A stretch of DNA of 64,000 nucleotides from Eucalyptus grandis (lineage: Eukaryota > Streptophyta > Magnoliopsida > Myrtales > Myrtaceae), in assembly GCF_016545825.1 (NCBI RefSeq), contig NC_052614.1:21904559-21968558 (forward strand). The letters are read 5' to 3'. Below, piece by piece: positions 23,186-34,600 of the stretch. The notes under the pieces are model-generated. The model made no database searches. It saw only the letters and a list, made by a program, of their open reading frames with translations, and was not told the origin of the DNA. Made by a program: the position numbers and the translations under genes. Position 1 is the stretch's first letter. Every line of letters begins with the position of its first letter.

Positions 23186-23690
23186 AATAAAAGCAAATTC
23201 CATCATAAGCATTTGAACTACAATTTTTGCTCCACTTGTGCTATGGGTTCATTAATCTCACTTTGTGGCGAAATATTATTAGCCCCACTATTTCCATAGT
23301 AATCTCCACAAGAAATGTCATTGTTAACATATCGATCAATTGATTAAAATTTTGGAAAAATTACCCAATCAATTCTAAACTTATTATATAAAAGTCAATT
23401 TTGTCATAATTGGTCTTATTTTGCCAATTTAATCCTAAACATTTGCTCAAAATTCTAATATAATTCTTTCGATCAATTTTCATCAAAGATTGCTGACGGG
23501 ACAGTTCAATTATCACCAGTCATCCTACGTTCACACCACCATTTTAGATAAAATTGATCAGATGATTATTTTAATCCATATAGTAGATTTATGACTAATA
23601 GGACAATTTACCTTTAAATTTACACTAAACTCTCAACTCATATGCAATACAAACAAACAGAAGGCTACAATCAACAAATCCTTAAATGAT
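23186..23690. other. Intergenic, nothing recognised
   Basis: AT-rich DNA between a MITE and copia debris without coding or structural signature. Confidence 0.4.
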
Positions 23691-25330
23691 TGGTGCTAGT
23701 CGCATCTCCTTCAAAGCTTTTGATTGGTTTGCACAATTTGATCTCTTTGTAAGAGGATCGGCCTACGTTGACTCGATTGGCATGTACTCAACTACAACTT
23801 TTACCTTCCTTCACCATTTTCCCAATATGGTGATACTTCATATGGCAATGTAAATCGTTGCCTTATTGTCACACTAAATCGTTATAGGACGCAAAGGAGT
23901 ATGCAGAAAAGAGAGTATTTCTTAATAATCACTCAGCCCAAATAATTTCTTCTTTTAAAGTTTTGCATTAATTTGTCAAATACCTTCCAATGAGATGCAC
24001 TGAAAATTAGAAGTAAATCAACTTATTTTTCCTACAGCATGTGCAATATCAGGTCTTGTGGCATTCCTAGCATACATAAGACATCAGGTTATCTTAGCAT
24101 AGTGTTCTTGATCAGTTGATTTATCATTATATTAACTCAATAGGACCCAAAGGCACACCACTTGTTTCACAATTAGGAAAACCTAATCTACTAAGCGCTT
24201 TTTTTCCTTAAAATGTGATTGAGTCAAAAACATTTTATTTATTATATTTTCTGATTGGCGATGAAAAGCAAAAGGCCCAGTTCTGACTTGACCTTAATTC
24301 CCAAAATCACAGCCACAATACCAATCTTTTGAACTCTAAAACAATTATATGTGTAAGATGCAGTCTTCTCAACAATTTCCGAATTTGATCCAAAAATAAG
24401 TAAATCATTAATATAAAAATAATAACAACACAACCATTATTTGTGACTTTTGCGAAAGCACAATTCGCAGCTTTACTGGCTTTAAAACCAAAATATTCAA
24501 TTTCTCCATTAAACTTTTCATACTATTGTCTAGGTGCTTGTTTGAGTCCACACAAAAATTTATTCAATTTACAAACTGTATCTTCTTGACCAATTTCTAT
24601 ATAGCCCCTATGGATATAAATTTCTCCATCTAAATCACCATTTTGAGAGGCAGTTTGAACGTCCATTCGATCAATTACCAAACTACTTTTGAACCTAAAG
24701 CCATCATTTTTCTAATTGTTGTAAGCCTTGTTACCGGAGAATAAACATCAAAGTAGTCAAGTCCTCCTTTTTCACAATACCTTTTAGCCACCAATCCTGC
24801 CTTACGTATAGTTCTACTGTTAGGAGGAAGATTAATTGATAACCCTGTATTATTTCGCTTGATAGATTTTATCTCATCATACATTGCCATTTACATATGT
24901 GTGCATCCGGTCTAGACTTGTTTTTCTTTGATTGAACAAGATTCTTTAGAAAGAGAAGGATATTGTTCAATTATAACATGTTTTCCTATATCTAAAGAGA
25001 AACTTTAATTTCCTAATATTTTGTCTATTTCGAGAGACTTAGTATCTTTTATTGTTAAACGTTCAAAAATTCAGCGTCAATTGCTTCAAAAATAGGATTA
25101 GTACCGAGATTAGAAAATCTATATGCTTTACTATTTAATGCATAACACCCCCCAAAAAAAAGTCTTTTCACCTTTCACGTTGAATTGACTGTTGACCTTC
25201 TACATGGTACTTCCTCCAAGCATGTTGTCAGGCTTCTAGTTCCACAAAACTTCACCTTCTACTAGTCCATCCAAGCCTTAAAGAACCTCTACGACTTGTT
25301 CACCCATCTAGCCTCAGATACTCTTCATGT
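23691..25330 (-). mobile_element. Degenerate Ty1-copia pol, minus strand
   Basis: On the minus strand, in order: a YALNSKAYRF / NPIFEAIDAEFLNV stretch (integrase C-terminal region, about 25150-25060); ARLVAKRY-like then GGLDYFDVYSPVTR (RT fingers, 24675-24890); a YINDLLIFGSN block equal to the copia YVDDLLIFGS catalytic motif (24242-24433), with one catalytic Asp replaced by Asn; VILGIKV; and LMYARNATRPDIAHAV (start of the RNase H side, about 24045-24100). Many stops and frameshifts break it. No LTRs could be paired. Confidence 0.85.
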
Positions 25331-27517
25331 CATATATCTTATTCACCCTTTATGAAGATAGAGCGGTACTAACCTTTAGACGTACGTATTTGTTCCACAC
25401 TCCATCTACATATTCATTTGCGCATTGATAAGTTGATTCTATATAATCAATACACATATTAATCGTCTATGATTATATTATCATTTTCAAAACTTCATAA
25501 GGGAATTTCTCACAAATCTAGAATGATATTTATTTATTTATTTATTTGCTTTTCATAAACAGCAAAATCATGTTGATTGTTCTTACAGTTTATTTCTTAG
25601 CCACAAAACTAATAATTAGGTTTCAGATTGAAACTTTTGTGCAATTTTAATGACAATTGCATGTCATTATATCCATGATGATCCCATTCATATCATGTGA
25701 TAAGAGGTGAGTTTTTAAAAATTATCTTTTAGTAATTGGTATTTGCTTACCTCTATTAAATAGTAAAGTTATTATTATTTTATTTATTGAAAATCGAGTA
25801 ATTTGGCAATGTTATCAATATGCTACTTTGGTTAGCTCTAGCTAATTGACATCTATTAACTGAATGAGTTACGAGTAAAAGTTATCATGGAACAGTAAAA
25901 TAAATAAAGGTTTGAGGAGCATTTTTAAACATTGAAAATGTCGCTCCCTAGAAATGGTGTCAAAAAAATATGGATAATGTGGCATAAAAAATATAATTTT
26001 TTTTAATAAATTAAAAGCGAGATTTTTTTTTAATAAACGAAGGTAAAAATACTTGAATCCTAGCAGCACCCTATGTGCCATTCAAATATGTTTATTTTTT
26101 TGTTCAATTATAAACAAGAAAATCATTTAACTTATTTTAAGAAAATCATTAAACTTATTTTTAGTTTTAAATGTTTCTTAATTAAAAACAGCTTGTAATT
26201 GCGCCTGGTAATATATCTTTATTTAACATCATTTTCATTAATCGATGGGTTGTCACCATGCATATCTGGGCACTTGCGTACTTGAAATTTGGCTACACCA
26301 CTGGATTAAAAAAAAAGTCGAGATTCTAATCCTTAGTTTCTCCTTTTTCACGGGTAGAGTATGTCGTTTTTCATCTTCGCATCATGGGCTGTTTTTGCGT
26401 CCTACACCCGATGCAGCCCCAGCACATGCGAACCATAGGGCATGCGAGCCTCATGCGAGACTCACCGAATCTGATGCTTTGCCATTATTGGGCGCAGGCG
26501 ACAATTTCCCTTGAAGCATCGTCGTTGCCAGAGCATTTTTAGGTACTTTAATGTCTTCACTCCGTTTACGCAATGGTCTCATCCAAACGCTCTCACGATC
26601 TTCGTACCCGCGAATCGTTATGAAGTCATTCTCCCCTTACCTGGTCGTGAAAACAAAAACGAGAAGAAAAGGGCACCTCTGCAATGAAGTCAGTCTCTAC
26701 TCTGATCATGGCAGAATCACCGCTCATCTTGAAGTGAATATCGTGGGTCAATCTGGAAGGTCTATCTAACCATAATCATGAAAGTTTTAAGTACCATTGA
26801 TGGAAAACAACACCAATGTTTCTTTCCAGGGCAATTTAAAATATATAACTTTGCTGAGGATTGCTAAATCCAAGATTACATAAAATTTAAGAAAAACGAC
26901 GGAGCTTCACTTTTGGCGAAAACATTCTACAAATATAATACCTAGTATAGGATAATACGAACACGACTAAAAGCCAAGCAATTTACGTTTCACAAAAATG
27001 AGATCAGAACAGCAAGACATAGTTTCCCCTACTGAAGAAGAGTTCCTCTAATGTACACCCGCCTATACAAACTCACTCATCCAATCCTCACAGACAAGTA
27101 CATCTTCTGAAGATCAGAGAGCCCATTGTGACGACGGCATGCTCAAAAGCAAAAGCCAATCATCCTGCTAGATCGAAAATCCAAGTATCATCCTGACAAA
27201 TTCTTCTCTCAGCACACTCAAATTCTCATAAAAATCTGCTGTAGCACCGACTCTAACTACAAAATTCTATAAGAATTATATCAACTTAATGACGTGCACT
27301 TATTAACGGTTCTGCCCCGATAAGAGATAAAAGGTTGAGGAGATTTGCTTTTCTTTCACTTTACAAAGAATGTACATGATCTCAATGCCAAACAAGCAGT
27401 GCCAATACACGGCCACAAACAGAAGAAACTGCCAAATATGTATAATAGAAAATTTTGAAATAAGAACATCAAAAGAAATCAGCTTAACAAGCAAAACATT
27501 GTTGGCAAATACTACTG
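25331..27517. other. Intergenic; downstream flank of TOL9 copy B
   Basis: I see no gene. Frames at 26245-26769 have no family signature. The last several hundred bases (about 27.0-27.5 kb) should hold the 3' untranslated region of the TOL9 copy ending at 27518. Confidence 0.4.
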
Positions 27518-27679
27518 CTACATGCTACCAGCTCGGCCTGGAGTAGATTTTGCAGACGATTTCACTTTAGCCATATCAACGAGATCTCCAAATAGCTTGT
27601 CCTCCGGCTTTGAAGGCTTCATGGGCAGCACATATGATGAAGTGGACACCTGGTATGAAGAGTTCCTTAAGCTACTGTC

Positions 27680-30408
27680 ATCTCTAACCGATAGCCCATA
27701 CATCCACTGGTCAAGGTACTGAGCACCTTGTTGGCCATAGCCGTAGGCTGCCACCTGGCTGCCATACATTTGCTGGGGATATAAATAAGCCATCTGACCT
27801 ACTTGCATTGGCTGAGGAACCATCCCCATATAAGGACCTCCTTGGATGGGCTGAGGTGGTAAGTCCTACCATTTGGTTTATCGGAACAACCTGGCTATTC
27901 AGCAATGGCATGTGGCCACCTGCGACTGGTTGCAAGTGCATGCCCATCGCTTGCTCATTCCCCATTGGATAAGGTGCCTGGAGATGCAATCCACTCAGTG
28001 CAGGTTGTGCATGCAGGACGACCACCTGCGAACCTTGCATTGGTTGGGGGTACTGGGTGCCCATCACCTGACCATTTTCCACTGACAGAGCTTCCCAAGG
28101 GGGTGGTGGTAGCGAATCACTAGTTTGAGCACCTGCGAAACACCACAAAACTGTAGGCTCAACAGATTGTAAGATTGTTTGTTAGGAGTTCAGCTATGTC
28201 CACAAAGAAGAGGTCAACGCTCGCCAAAAGGACTTAAGTCTCATAGCAACTCGGTAATCTGGAAAAGAATACCAAGCATGCCCCTAGTAAATGCCAAATA
28301 AGGTTGTACAGTACAAGCCAACTGACAAAATACGCATCACCAAGAAAGTAATGTCAGGTACTGATGAAGAAGCAGAAGTGCACCATAGACAGGAGAGGGA
28401 GGCTGTTGCTGCTGCGCAATATGGCCATTCCAAACAGGGACAGAGCTTTGAGAATAAGGTGATTGATCATGCTTGTTTGATCCCATGTTTGGCATGTTGC
28501 CATTAGCATAAACCCCAAGTTGTGGAGCTTGCAGATTCTGCTGCTGTTGGAATTGAGGAGTAGAAGGATTGCTTTGTGTAGTTGGATAGCCACTCTGGGT
28601 ATGGATAGTATTGGGCTTGTTGTTACTGTCCGAAAACACATAAAAAGAACAAGTGCATTCTGCTGTGACTGAGATGCAGTTGACTGTGGGTGTCCAACAG
28701 GCACTAGTGCTAGTGAAGTCTCTGGCTTAGGAGAGCTGTAGTCCTCTCCACTGAGAAGGTCCGTTTTTGGATCAAGTTTAGCTGGACCCTGTACCGGCAC
28801 TTGATGTTGATCTGCAGAAAATCCCACTTCTTATAGCTCAATTGGCCAGAAACTGGTGTTCAATAGTTAAAAATTTCAATCAAGATCATCACCGATCCTC
28901 TAATAGTAAATTACTGGTACTTTTAGGTAAAATGCACATATGTACATGATTTTCAGTTTTACTTCCCTCTCCTGGGTGTTTGCTGAACTTGGAACTTATT
29001 TTGTATCTTATTAGTCTATTAAGGATATAACATGCCAATTATCAATAAGTGATTATATAGTATCACATCCACAAGAACAAGTATAATATTCATATTAACT
29101 TTCATAAGATAGCACAAAAAATATAACAAAATTCAATTATTAAATATAATATTTATACAAAGTCTGTAATTTAAATGGTCTTATTCTACCACGTAAATCT
29201 TTTCCATTAGAATAGCATTTGCATGAAGTCGTGATAACTTCATTTTACATTCTATAATAGTAAATCCGAATTCTTATGTATACTCATGCTTATCCTGTAT
29301 CAAATAAATTTCTTTCTGTATAACACTAACAGAACCGATCTTTGTGTAAATCTCAAGTAATAAGTGGAGAGAGACAGCAGGTGTTTAACCCAAAAAAATG
29401 GCTGCTCTCCTGTCAATCTAGACTAGCTTTTAAGTATGATCCTAGCGATCCTATGAGCAAATTGGGAGACATAGAAACACTTGGAACTCAAGAACTGAAT
29501 GCATAATGTTGGACAGCAATCTCCCAAAGTTTAATCAGCCTTTTTAGACACAAAGTTTCAAGAGCAAATATTTGAGATCTTAGATCAATTTAAGCCACAA
29601 GATAAATGTTTAGTGCAGCATACTTCAATCATTTTGTACTTGCATGTATATAATGAGCACATGTACAAGATGCATTGGTACATTTCTCCCTTTCTCTCCT
29701 TTCTTCTTCTCTCAAGACCTAAATCACATCAATAGTACTACTAAGGATCTGCCTGGTAAAGCTGTGGGCCTGTGTCTGCATTGTAGCACATGTGGTGGTT
29801 GTGCTGTGAAGCACTGTAACTTCTATGTTTGGAATATATCCTTTACAGCTGCAACACCTCAAAAATGGGCAAGGCAGTTTTCTTGAAACTGTTATAACTG
29901 CTGCAATTTTGAGGGCACTACAGCAGTAAAGAATTTGACAAACAGCCCATAAAAGCTGCAACCACACCTTTTTCACACCCAAATCTGCTGTGAAAAAAGT
30001 TGCACCAGACAAGGTCTTGACAACTGGAGGATCAAAAGACAGATGATAAATTTCCACTACGTTTGTTTTGCGGAAAATAAATGATTTGGAAAACATTTTC
30101 ACCAATAGCTTGTTTTGCTTAAAATAATTAGTCAACAGAAAATGTTCTCATTGTCGACAACAATTTGTGTCTAAACATTTTCGTGGACGATGAAAATATT
30201 TTTCATTCGTTCCTTTCTGTAAGCAATATAAATGGTCATTTTCAGCAAAAAGTTTCCAAACCAGTCATTTTTCATGAAACAAACAGAGCCTCAATGTATA
30301 AATATCCACCAAGTTTTACCAAACAGCAGAAAATTAGCGAAAAATATCCATATCAACTTATCATAAGAGTAGCACTGCTCAGTTCACAGACTTCAGCTGA
30401 ACTTCATA
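27680..30408 (-). repeat. Right arm (B) of the 2.73 kb inverted duplication
   Basis: Reverse-complement counterpart of 16018-18749. Its outer edge (30408) stops 62 bases before the GAT-domain exon, so that exon exists only here. Its inner edge (27680) lies inside the last exon, which continues intact to the stop at 27518. Arm B therefore sits in the larger TOL9 context and looks like the donor; arm A looks like the derived copy. Confidence 0.95.
30050..30295. mobile_element. MITE in TOL9 intron (arm B)
   Basis: Counterpart of the element at 16136-16377 in inverse orientation, with termini cactacgtttgttttgcgg and tttcatgaaacaaacagagc. It was inherited by both arms. Confidence 0.6.
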
Positions 30409-30662
30409 ATTTGCCACAGAACAAGTATTTGGGGTTTATATATTGCAATCATGACTAATGAACCAGTTACCTTTCATCAGGCTTTGTGCTGTTATCTACA
30501 ATATCAAGTAGAGGACCTTTGACATCCGTGATGGTGCCAGAAGGTCCCGGCGGGGTTTTCTCAGCCTGAACTGAACTTCCAGAAGCAATGACTTCATGCT
30601 TGGCAAGTACACGCTGCAAGTCATCATTCAAAGCTAATCCTTGACGTAGAAGTGATTCATCC

Positions 30663-32603
30663 CTGGATTACAAGATCAAATTGGAACTAATAAGCCATCC
30701 TTCTTATGAGATTTAGCATGTGCATTTCTGATGACTACTAGGAAGAAGTTCCACACCTATGAGTTATGGAATTACCCTGGGGAGACAGAAAGAGAGAGAG
30801 AGGTGGAGATATAAACTCACTTCAACCGAACCCGACATAAAGAAAATAATGTTAACTACGAACCTCCTTCAAGTTTAGCAACCCCCAAGGGAATTTTTCT
30901 TTTAAATTTCATTCAAATTCAGGAAGATCAACTGTTGATAGTCTCTGCAATTGTGCTTTATTTATAATTCTCATCTTCGTAGCTGCACCAAAATTCATTC
31001 TTTCACTGGCTGTGAATAATTCCTGTCAGATGAGTGAGAGCTTCTTTTATTTAATCTTTTATTTCCTCCCATGAGTAATCAGACATGATATCTCACAGTT
31101 AGCCTTTCAAGGAGCCTAATTCCCATCAAAGATGGTTCCAAGAGCTCAGTGGCAACATGAGCAAGAGAGCTGCCTAGAGAGAAATAAAAGGAAACGAGAG
31201 GTTTGCCTCACCACACATGGTCGAGCAGAGTGAAGAGTTGTATTAAGGACAGCAGTAGAAGAACATGACCGACACAACAGTGGATTCATGCAGAGCAGGC
31301 AGTCCTGCCCAGGGGCCCCACATTCTCATCTGAAAGATTACCTCAGGAATCTCTTCTAATACACTACGACCATTACAAGCAGGACCAGGACATTAGGAAA
31401 AAATAACCATCAACTGTTACATTGAACAAGTACAAGCATTTGTTCTTTATTACCATTCTCTATCACTTCATTGTTGAAATTATCTCTTTTATGCCATACA
31501 ATATATTGGCCCACCAGAAGGCAATCAACAGACCCCGAGAATGCTTGACTGCATGAATGATTAAGATGAATAGCTCTCAAGGTTCTTAACAGATAGAGTT
31601 TGAGTTGAAATCAAAGCATCATATCATACCTAATTCATCTAATCCCCAGAATCTCATGTGTAATTGACAGAACGACAGAATGTGTTTATGTGAATACTCA
31701 ATCGAGGCAAAGACATCCAACTATTATCACTTGTCGCAGCACTACTGTCCTATATATCGATCCAACAAACTGACCATTGGAAATAAAGATTTGAGATGAA
31801 GTATCATTTGAGATGAAGTATTGTTTGAGATAGGATTAGGAAACAAAATGTGGAAAAGGAGCATGAAAGATTCCCACTGAAATCTCACGCTCTCTCTCAA
31901 TACTTGTCAAACGATTACAAAGGTCTCACAACCCTTGTTATTTCCAGAAAAGTTCAATCAAAGACACTCTTGCACCTCGTTCTAAAAGCAGCCTATCAAG
32001 AATCCCCGCAAGATGTCAAGGGCACTCCTCTTTGGCACTGATACAACTAGTCTATGTCAATATCAAGGAGGATGGAGTATGATTGTTCTCATATGAACTA
32101 CACTATAAAGTTTTGCTCTTTTCCTGTAACCAGGTGGTATAGAGGGAATTTCATTTTTCTCTTTTTGGCTGAGGGGAGGAAATATTACTCCATAAAGTGC
32201 AATGGCTTCTTGTTCTTGTTGTTATGGTATTCACAAGGTGGGAAAGTGGAGGAAACCCCGAATCAAGATTTTTATACCAAGAAAGGTGACTCTACCAACT
32301 TTTGGCTCTTGGCCCTGACTCTGCATAGTTTAAATGTAAGTGAGACAACATTCAACTAGATATTATTAAGGAAGCGACACTGCCACATTTTATCATGAAA
32401 CAGTGAACATGCAAGCATACGAGTATGCACTCCTTGCAAGAGGTGCAAGCAACAAATATTAAACACCAGGTCACTTAGATAATAGGCGTTACAAAGAATT
32501 TAGGTAAGGAAATTTCTGGTTGAGGTTTATGTACTAATGAAAGAATAATGAGTTTTTAGATACAGATGTTATATCTTTTTTTTTTAAAAAAACTCATTGA
32601 TAC
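30663..32603 (-). other. Junction zone between PEX4 exon 4 and TOL9, no exon found
   Basis: I looked on the minus strand for the last PEX4 exon (NLLRSGDVRG..., MPKKG end) and for TOL9 exons upstream of DESLL (…YKQRVVHLVN) and saw neither. The fusion breakpoint must lie within these 1.94 kb. There is an (AG)n tract at about 30789 and a short threefold tttgagatgaagtat repeat at 31790-31830. Confidence 0.6.
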
Positions 32604-33817
32604 CTGAATTGCAATTTAGTGGGCTGTCAGGCTCAGGGTGGGCCATGAGAGCTATTATAGCCCTGCAAACAGACTGAAGTGTCCAGGCAGGACTCCATGC
32701 ATTCTTCAGAATATCAAGGCATATCTCCCCTGTCTGTATAAAATTAAAATGTCTATCAATTAGTCAAACAAACACTCACAGCATCTCATACTTCTGCATC
32801 AGGTATCTCTGTTGACTTTCCCAAGCTAGTAGTTATCAGAAAATCTATTCATGTAGAGATTCTCTGGAAACAGAATTTGGAAAAAAAAGGATCAAGACTG
32901 TTTCCTGACAAGGTGTCAAAGAAGTCTCCAATTCTCAGCTTCTGCACCTCTATCTATTTTTCAAGTGTCAAATAAAACAAAACCCTAAAACTAGCAACTC
33001 TTTCAAGTTTCTGATTCTGAACATAATAAGTATTGACAAGAAGAAACATTGATTGCCAAACAACACAGTAAATCAGTTCACCCTTCAACCTATTAGTATG
33101 CACTGCAACTAGTTCCAACTAAGTTATCATCAATAAGCATTCCTATACAAAAAAATTATACCTTGAAGTGCACATTGGGGTGAAATATCTTAGACAGGAA
33201 ACGAACTTGAGGTGGCTGCAGTGGATACTGCTCAGGTATAGCAAATGCGAGCTGGAAAACACCACCCTCAAAAGGAGTCTCCGATGGTCCCTAATGAAAG
33301 AGAGAATCACCATATCTTTTATATGAGCAACAGCACCATTTCCTCGGCAATTAACCCCATCAGCCATTCAATCTCACCTTGATAAGAGCAGTCCACTTAA
33401 ATATGTTCGAGTCATCGCAAACCAACTGAATGTCCGGATCAGCTCCCTTCTCTCACTGCACCTCTTTGTATTCCTTGAACAGCCTCGCCTTAGATGTCTG
33501 CAAATACAAGCACATGTCGACATTAGGATCCACAACCAACCTGGGGTCATAAAGAAAAAAACAGAAAGCAATTCCTCCACGTATATAATAGCAGGAGATC
33601 AAATCTGCTGCTTCATGAGATAACCGGCATCGCAAAATGACTTACTCAGTACATAAATATGATAACCTAGTGTAAATTTCGCCATAAGAAATTTTTTTTT
33701 TTCAAGAATGATCACATTCTGGGTGCATAATTTTGAAAACAATAGACTTCACTCCCCATCGTGTGTAAACAGCGGAACAAAGAGCCGGTAGCCGTAGGTA
33801 ATCAGTAATACCTGCAT
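32604..33817 (-). pseudogene. PEX4: PEX4 / UBC21 peroxisomal E2 ubiquitin-conjugating enzyme, truncated with a nonsense codon
   Basis: Four exons with GT-AG borders: 33817-33812 (MQ), 33497-33378 (SKARLFKEYKEVQ, then TGA, then ADPDIQLVCDD, IFKWTALIK), 33290-33162 ([41 protein letters not shown]) and 32733-32604 ([40 protein letters not shown]). The ATG-CAG first exon of only two codons fits plant PEX4. PEX4 is the E2 that monoubiquitinates the PTS1 import receptor PEX5 for recycling at the peroxisome membrane. The catalytic Cys in EICLDIL and the HPN motif are kept. The stop replaces the usual Arg of VQREK (CGA to TGA, a CpG transition). The last exon, about 28 codons, is absent. Little else has decayed, so loss is probably recent, or a functional copy exists elsewhere. 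Confidence 0.92.
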
Positions 33818-33950
33818 TTCAATATATCCTACCGAATTAAGTCTGCTACAGGAAATCTGATTTCCACCAAATTCAACTGAAAAATTGAACAGTGAACCAA
33901 TATATCAAAAAGCTCAAAGAAAAAAGAAAATCATTCCTTATGCTGTCTAA

Positions 33951-34280
33951 CATTTGGGTATATATCTTGTGCATTCTCGCCATTCCCAAATCACTTCCCT
34001 CTCATATCTGGGCAAATTACTCAAGAATCAAGCACGAAACTGTACCGCGAGCACAGACCCGCCGACCAACATAACGAAAGCACTCAAAGCCAATCTTTCA
34101 AGCATACCCAGCGAACATTTGGGTATATAATTCGTGCATTCTCACCACTCCTAAATCACTCCCCTCTCATATCCGGGCAAATTTCTCAAGAATCAAGCAC
34201 GAAAATGTACCGCGAGCACAGACTCACCTACCACCGCAACGAAAGCAATCAAAGCCAATCTTTTAAGCATACCCAGATGA
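33951..34280. repeat. 165 bp tandem duplication in the PEX4 5' region
   Basis: The unit beginning catttgggtatat starts at 33951 and again at 34116. Both copies carry gtgcattctc(g/a)cca, cctctcatat(c/t)(t/c)gggcaaat, tcaagaatcaagcacgaaa, gtaccgcgagcacagac and aagcatacccag. They differ at roughly one base in ten to fifteen. The duplication lies in what should be the intron or leader upstream of the PEX4 start codon. Confidence 0.9.
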
Positions 34281-34600
34281 AAAATTTGTTGCTTTTGATC
34301 AAATATCGATCGAACGATTTCTGGGTATCGAAGAACCGAACCAAGAACGAACAATTCGCAGTCAACAAAGAAATCGGAAAGCTCGTGATCGAAGAGAATA
34401 TACCTCGTCTTCGACAAATTACGATTGAAGTCGAAGGGGCTTCTAGCTCGGTACGAGGTCGATGGTGGCAAAGCGATTCCGCAAGACGATACACGCGAAC
34501 TCGAATGACGACTAAGAATCAGAAATGGACTCCCATCTGAAGCTTTTGGTCTCGTGTCCTTCTTGAGTTTTTTAATCATATGGCTTTTTCCCAAAAATAA
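34281..34600 (-). promoter_or_regulatory. Probable PEX4 5' leader exon and proximal promoter
   Basis: On the minus strand, a TC-rich leader-like stretch (34540-34395) ends in a donor-like ACGAG/GTATATTC at about 34390. This fits a non-coding first exon spliced to the two-codon ATG exon. The frames open here on both strands show no family. Assignment rests on position and splice-like signal only. Confidence 0.35.

Larger units (their letters stand above)
27518..30662 (-). pseudogene. TOL9: TOL9 (TOM1-like 9) 3' half, copy B, lacking the VHS end
   Basis: Three exons on the minus strand with GT-AG borders. Exon 30662-30471 encodes DESLLRQGLALNDDLQRVLA, KHEVIASGSSVQ, LLDIVDNSTKPDE: the C-terminal part of the GAT domain. 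Exon 28811-28384 encodes RSTSSAGTGSS, then LDPKTDLLSGEDYSSP, ALVPVGHPQ, PSTPQFQQQQN, PPSPVYG. Exon 28132-27518 encodes AQTSDSLPPPPWE, YPQPMQGSQVV, PMQVGQMAYLYPQQMYGSQ, QYLDQWMYGLSVRDD, KPEDKLFGDLVDMAKVK and a proper end at GRAGSM. Known TOL proteins bind ubiquitinated membrane cargo at endosomes. Lesions: TAA plus frameshift after AGTGSS, a one-base loss near 28640, and a one-base insertion at 27860. No VHS or N-terminal GAT exon exists upstream; PEX4 exons lie there instead. Confidence 0.88.
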
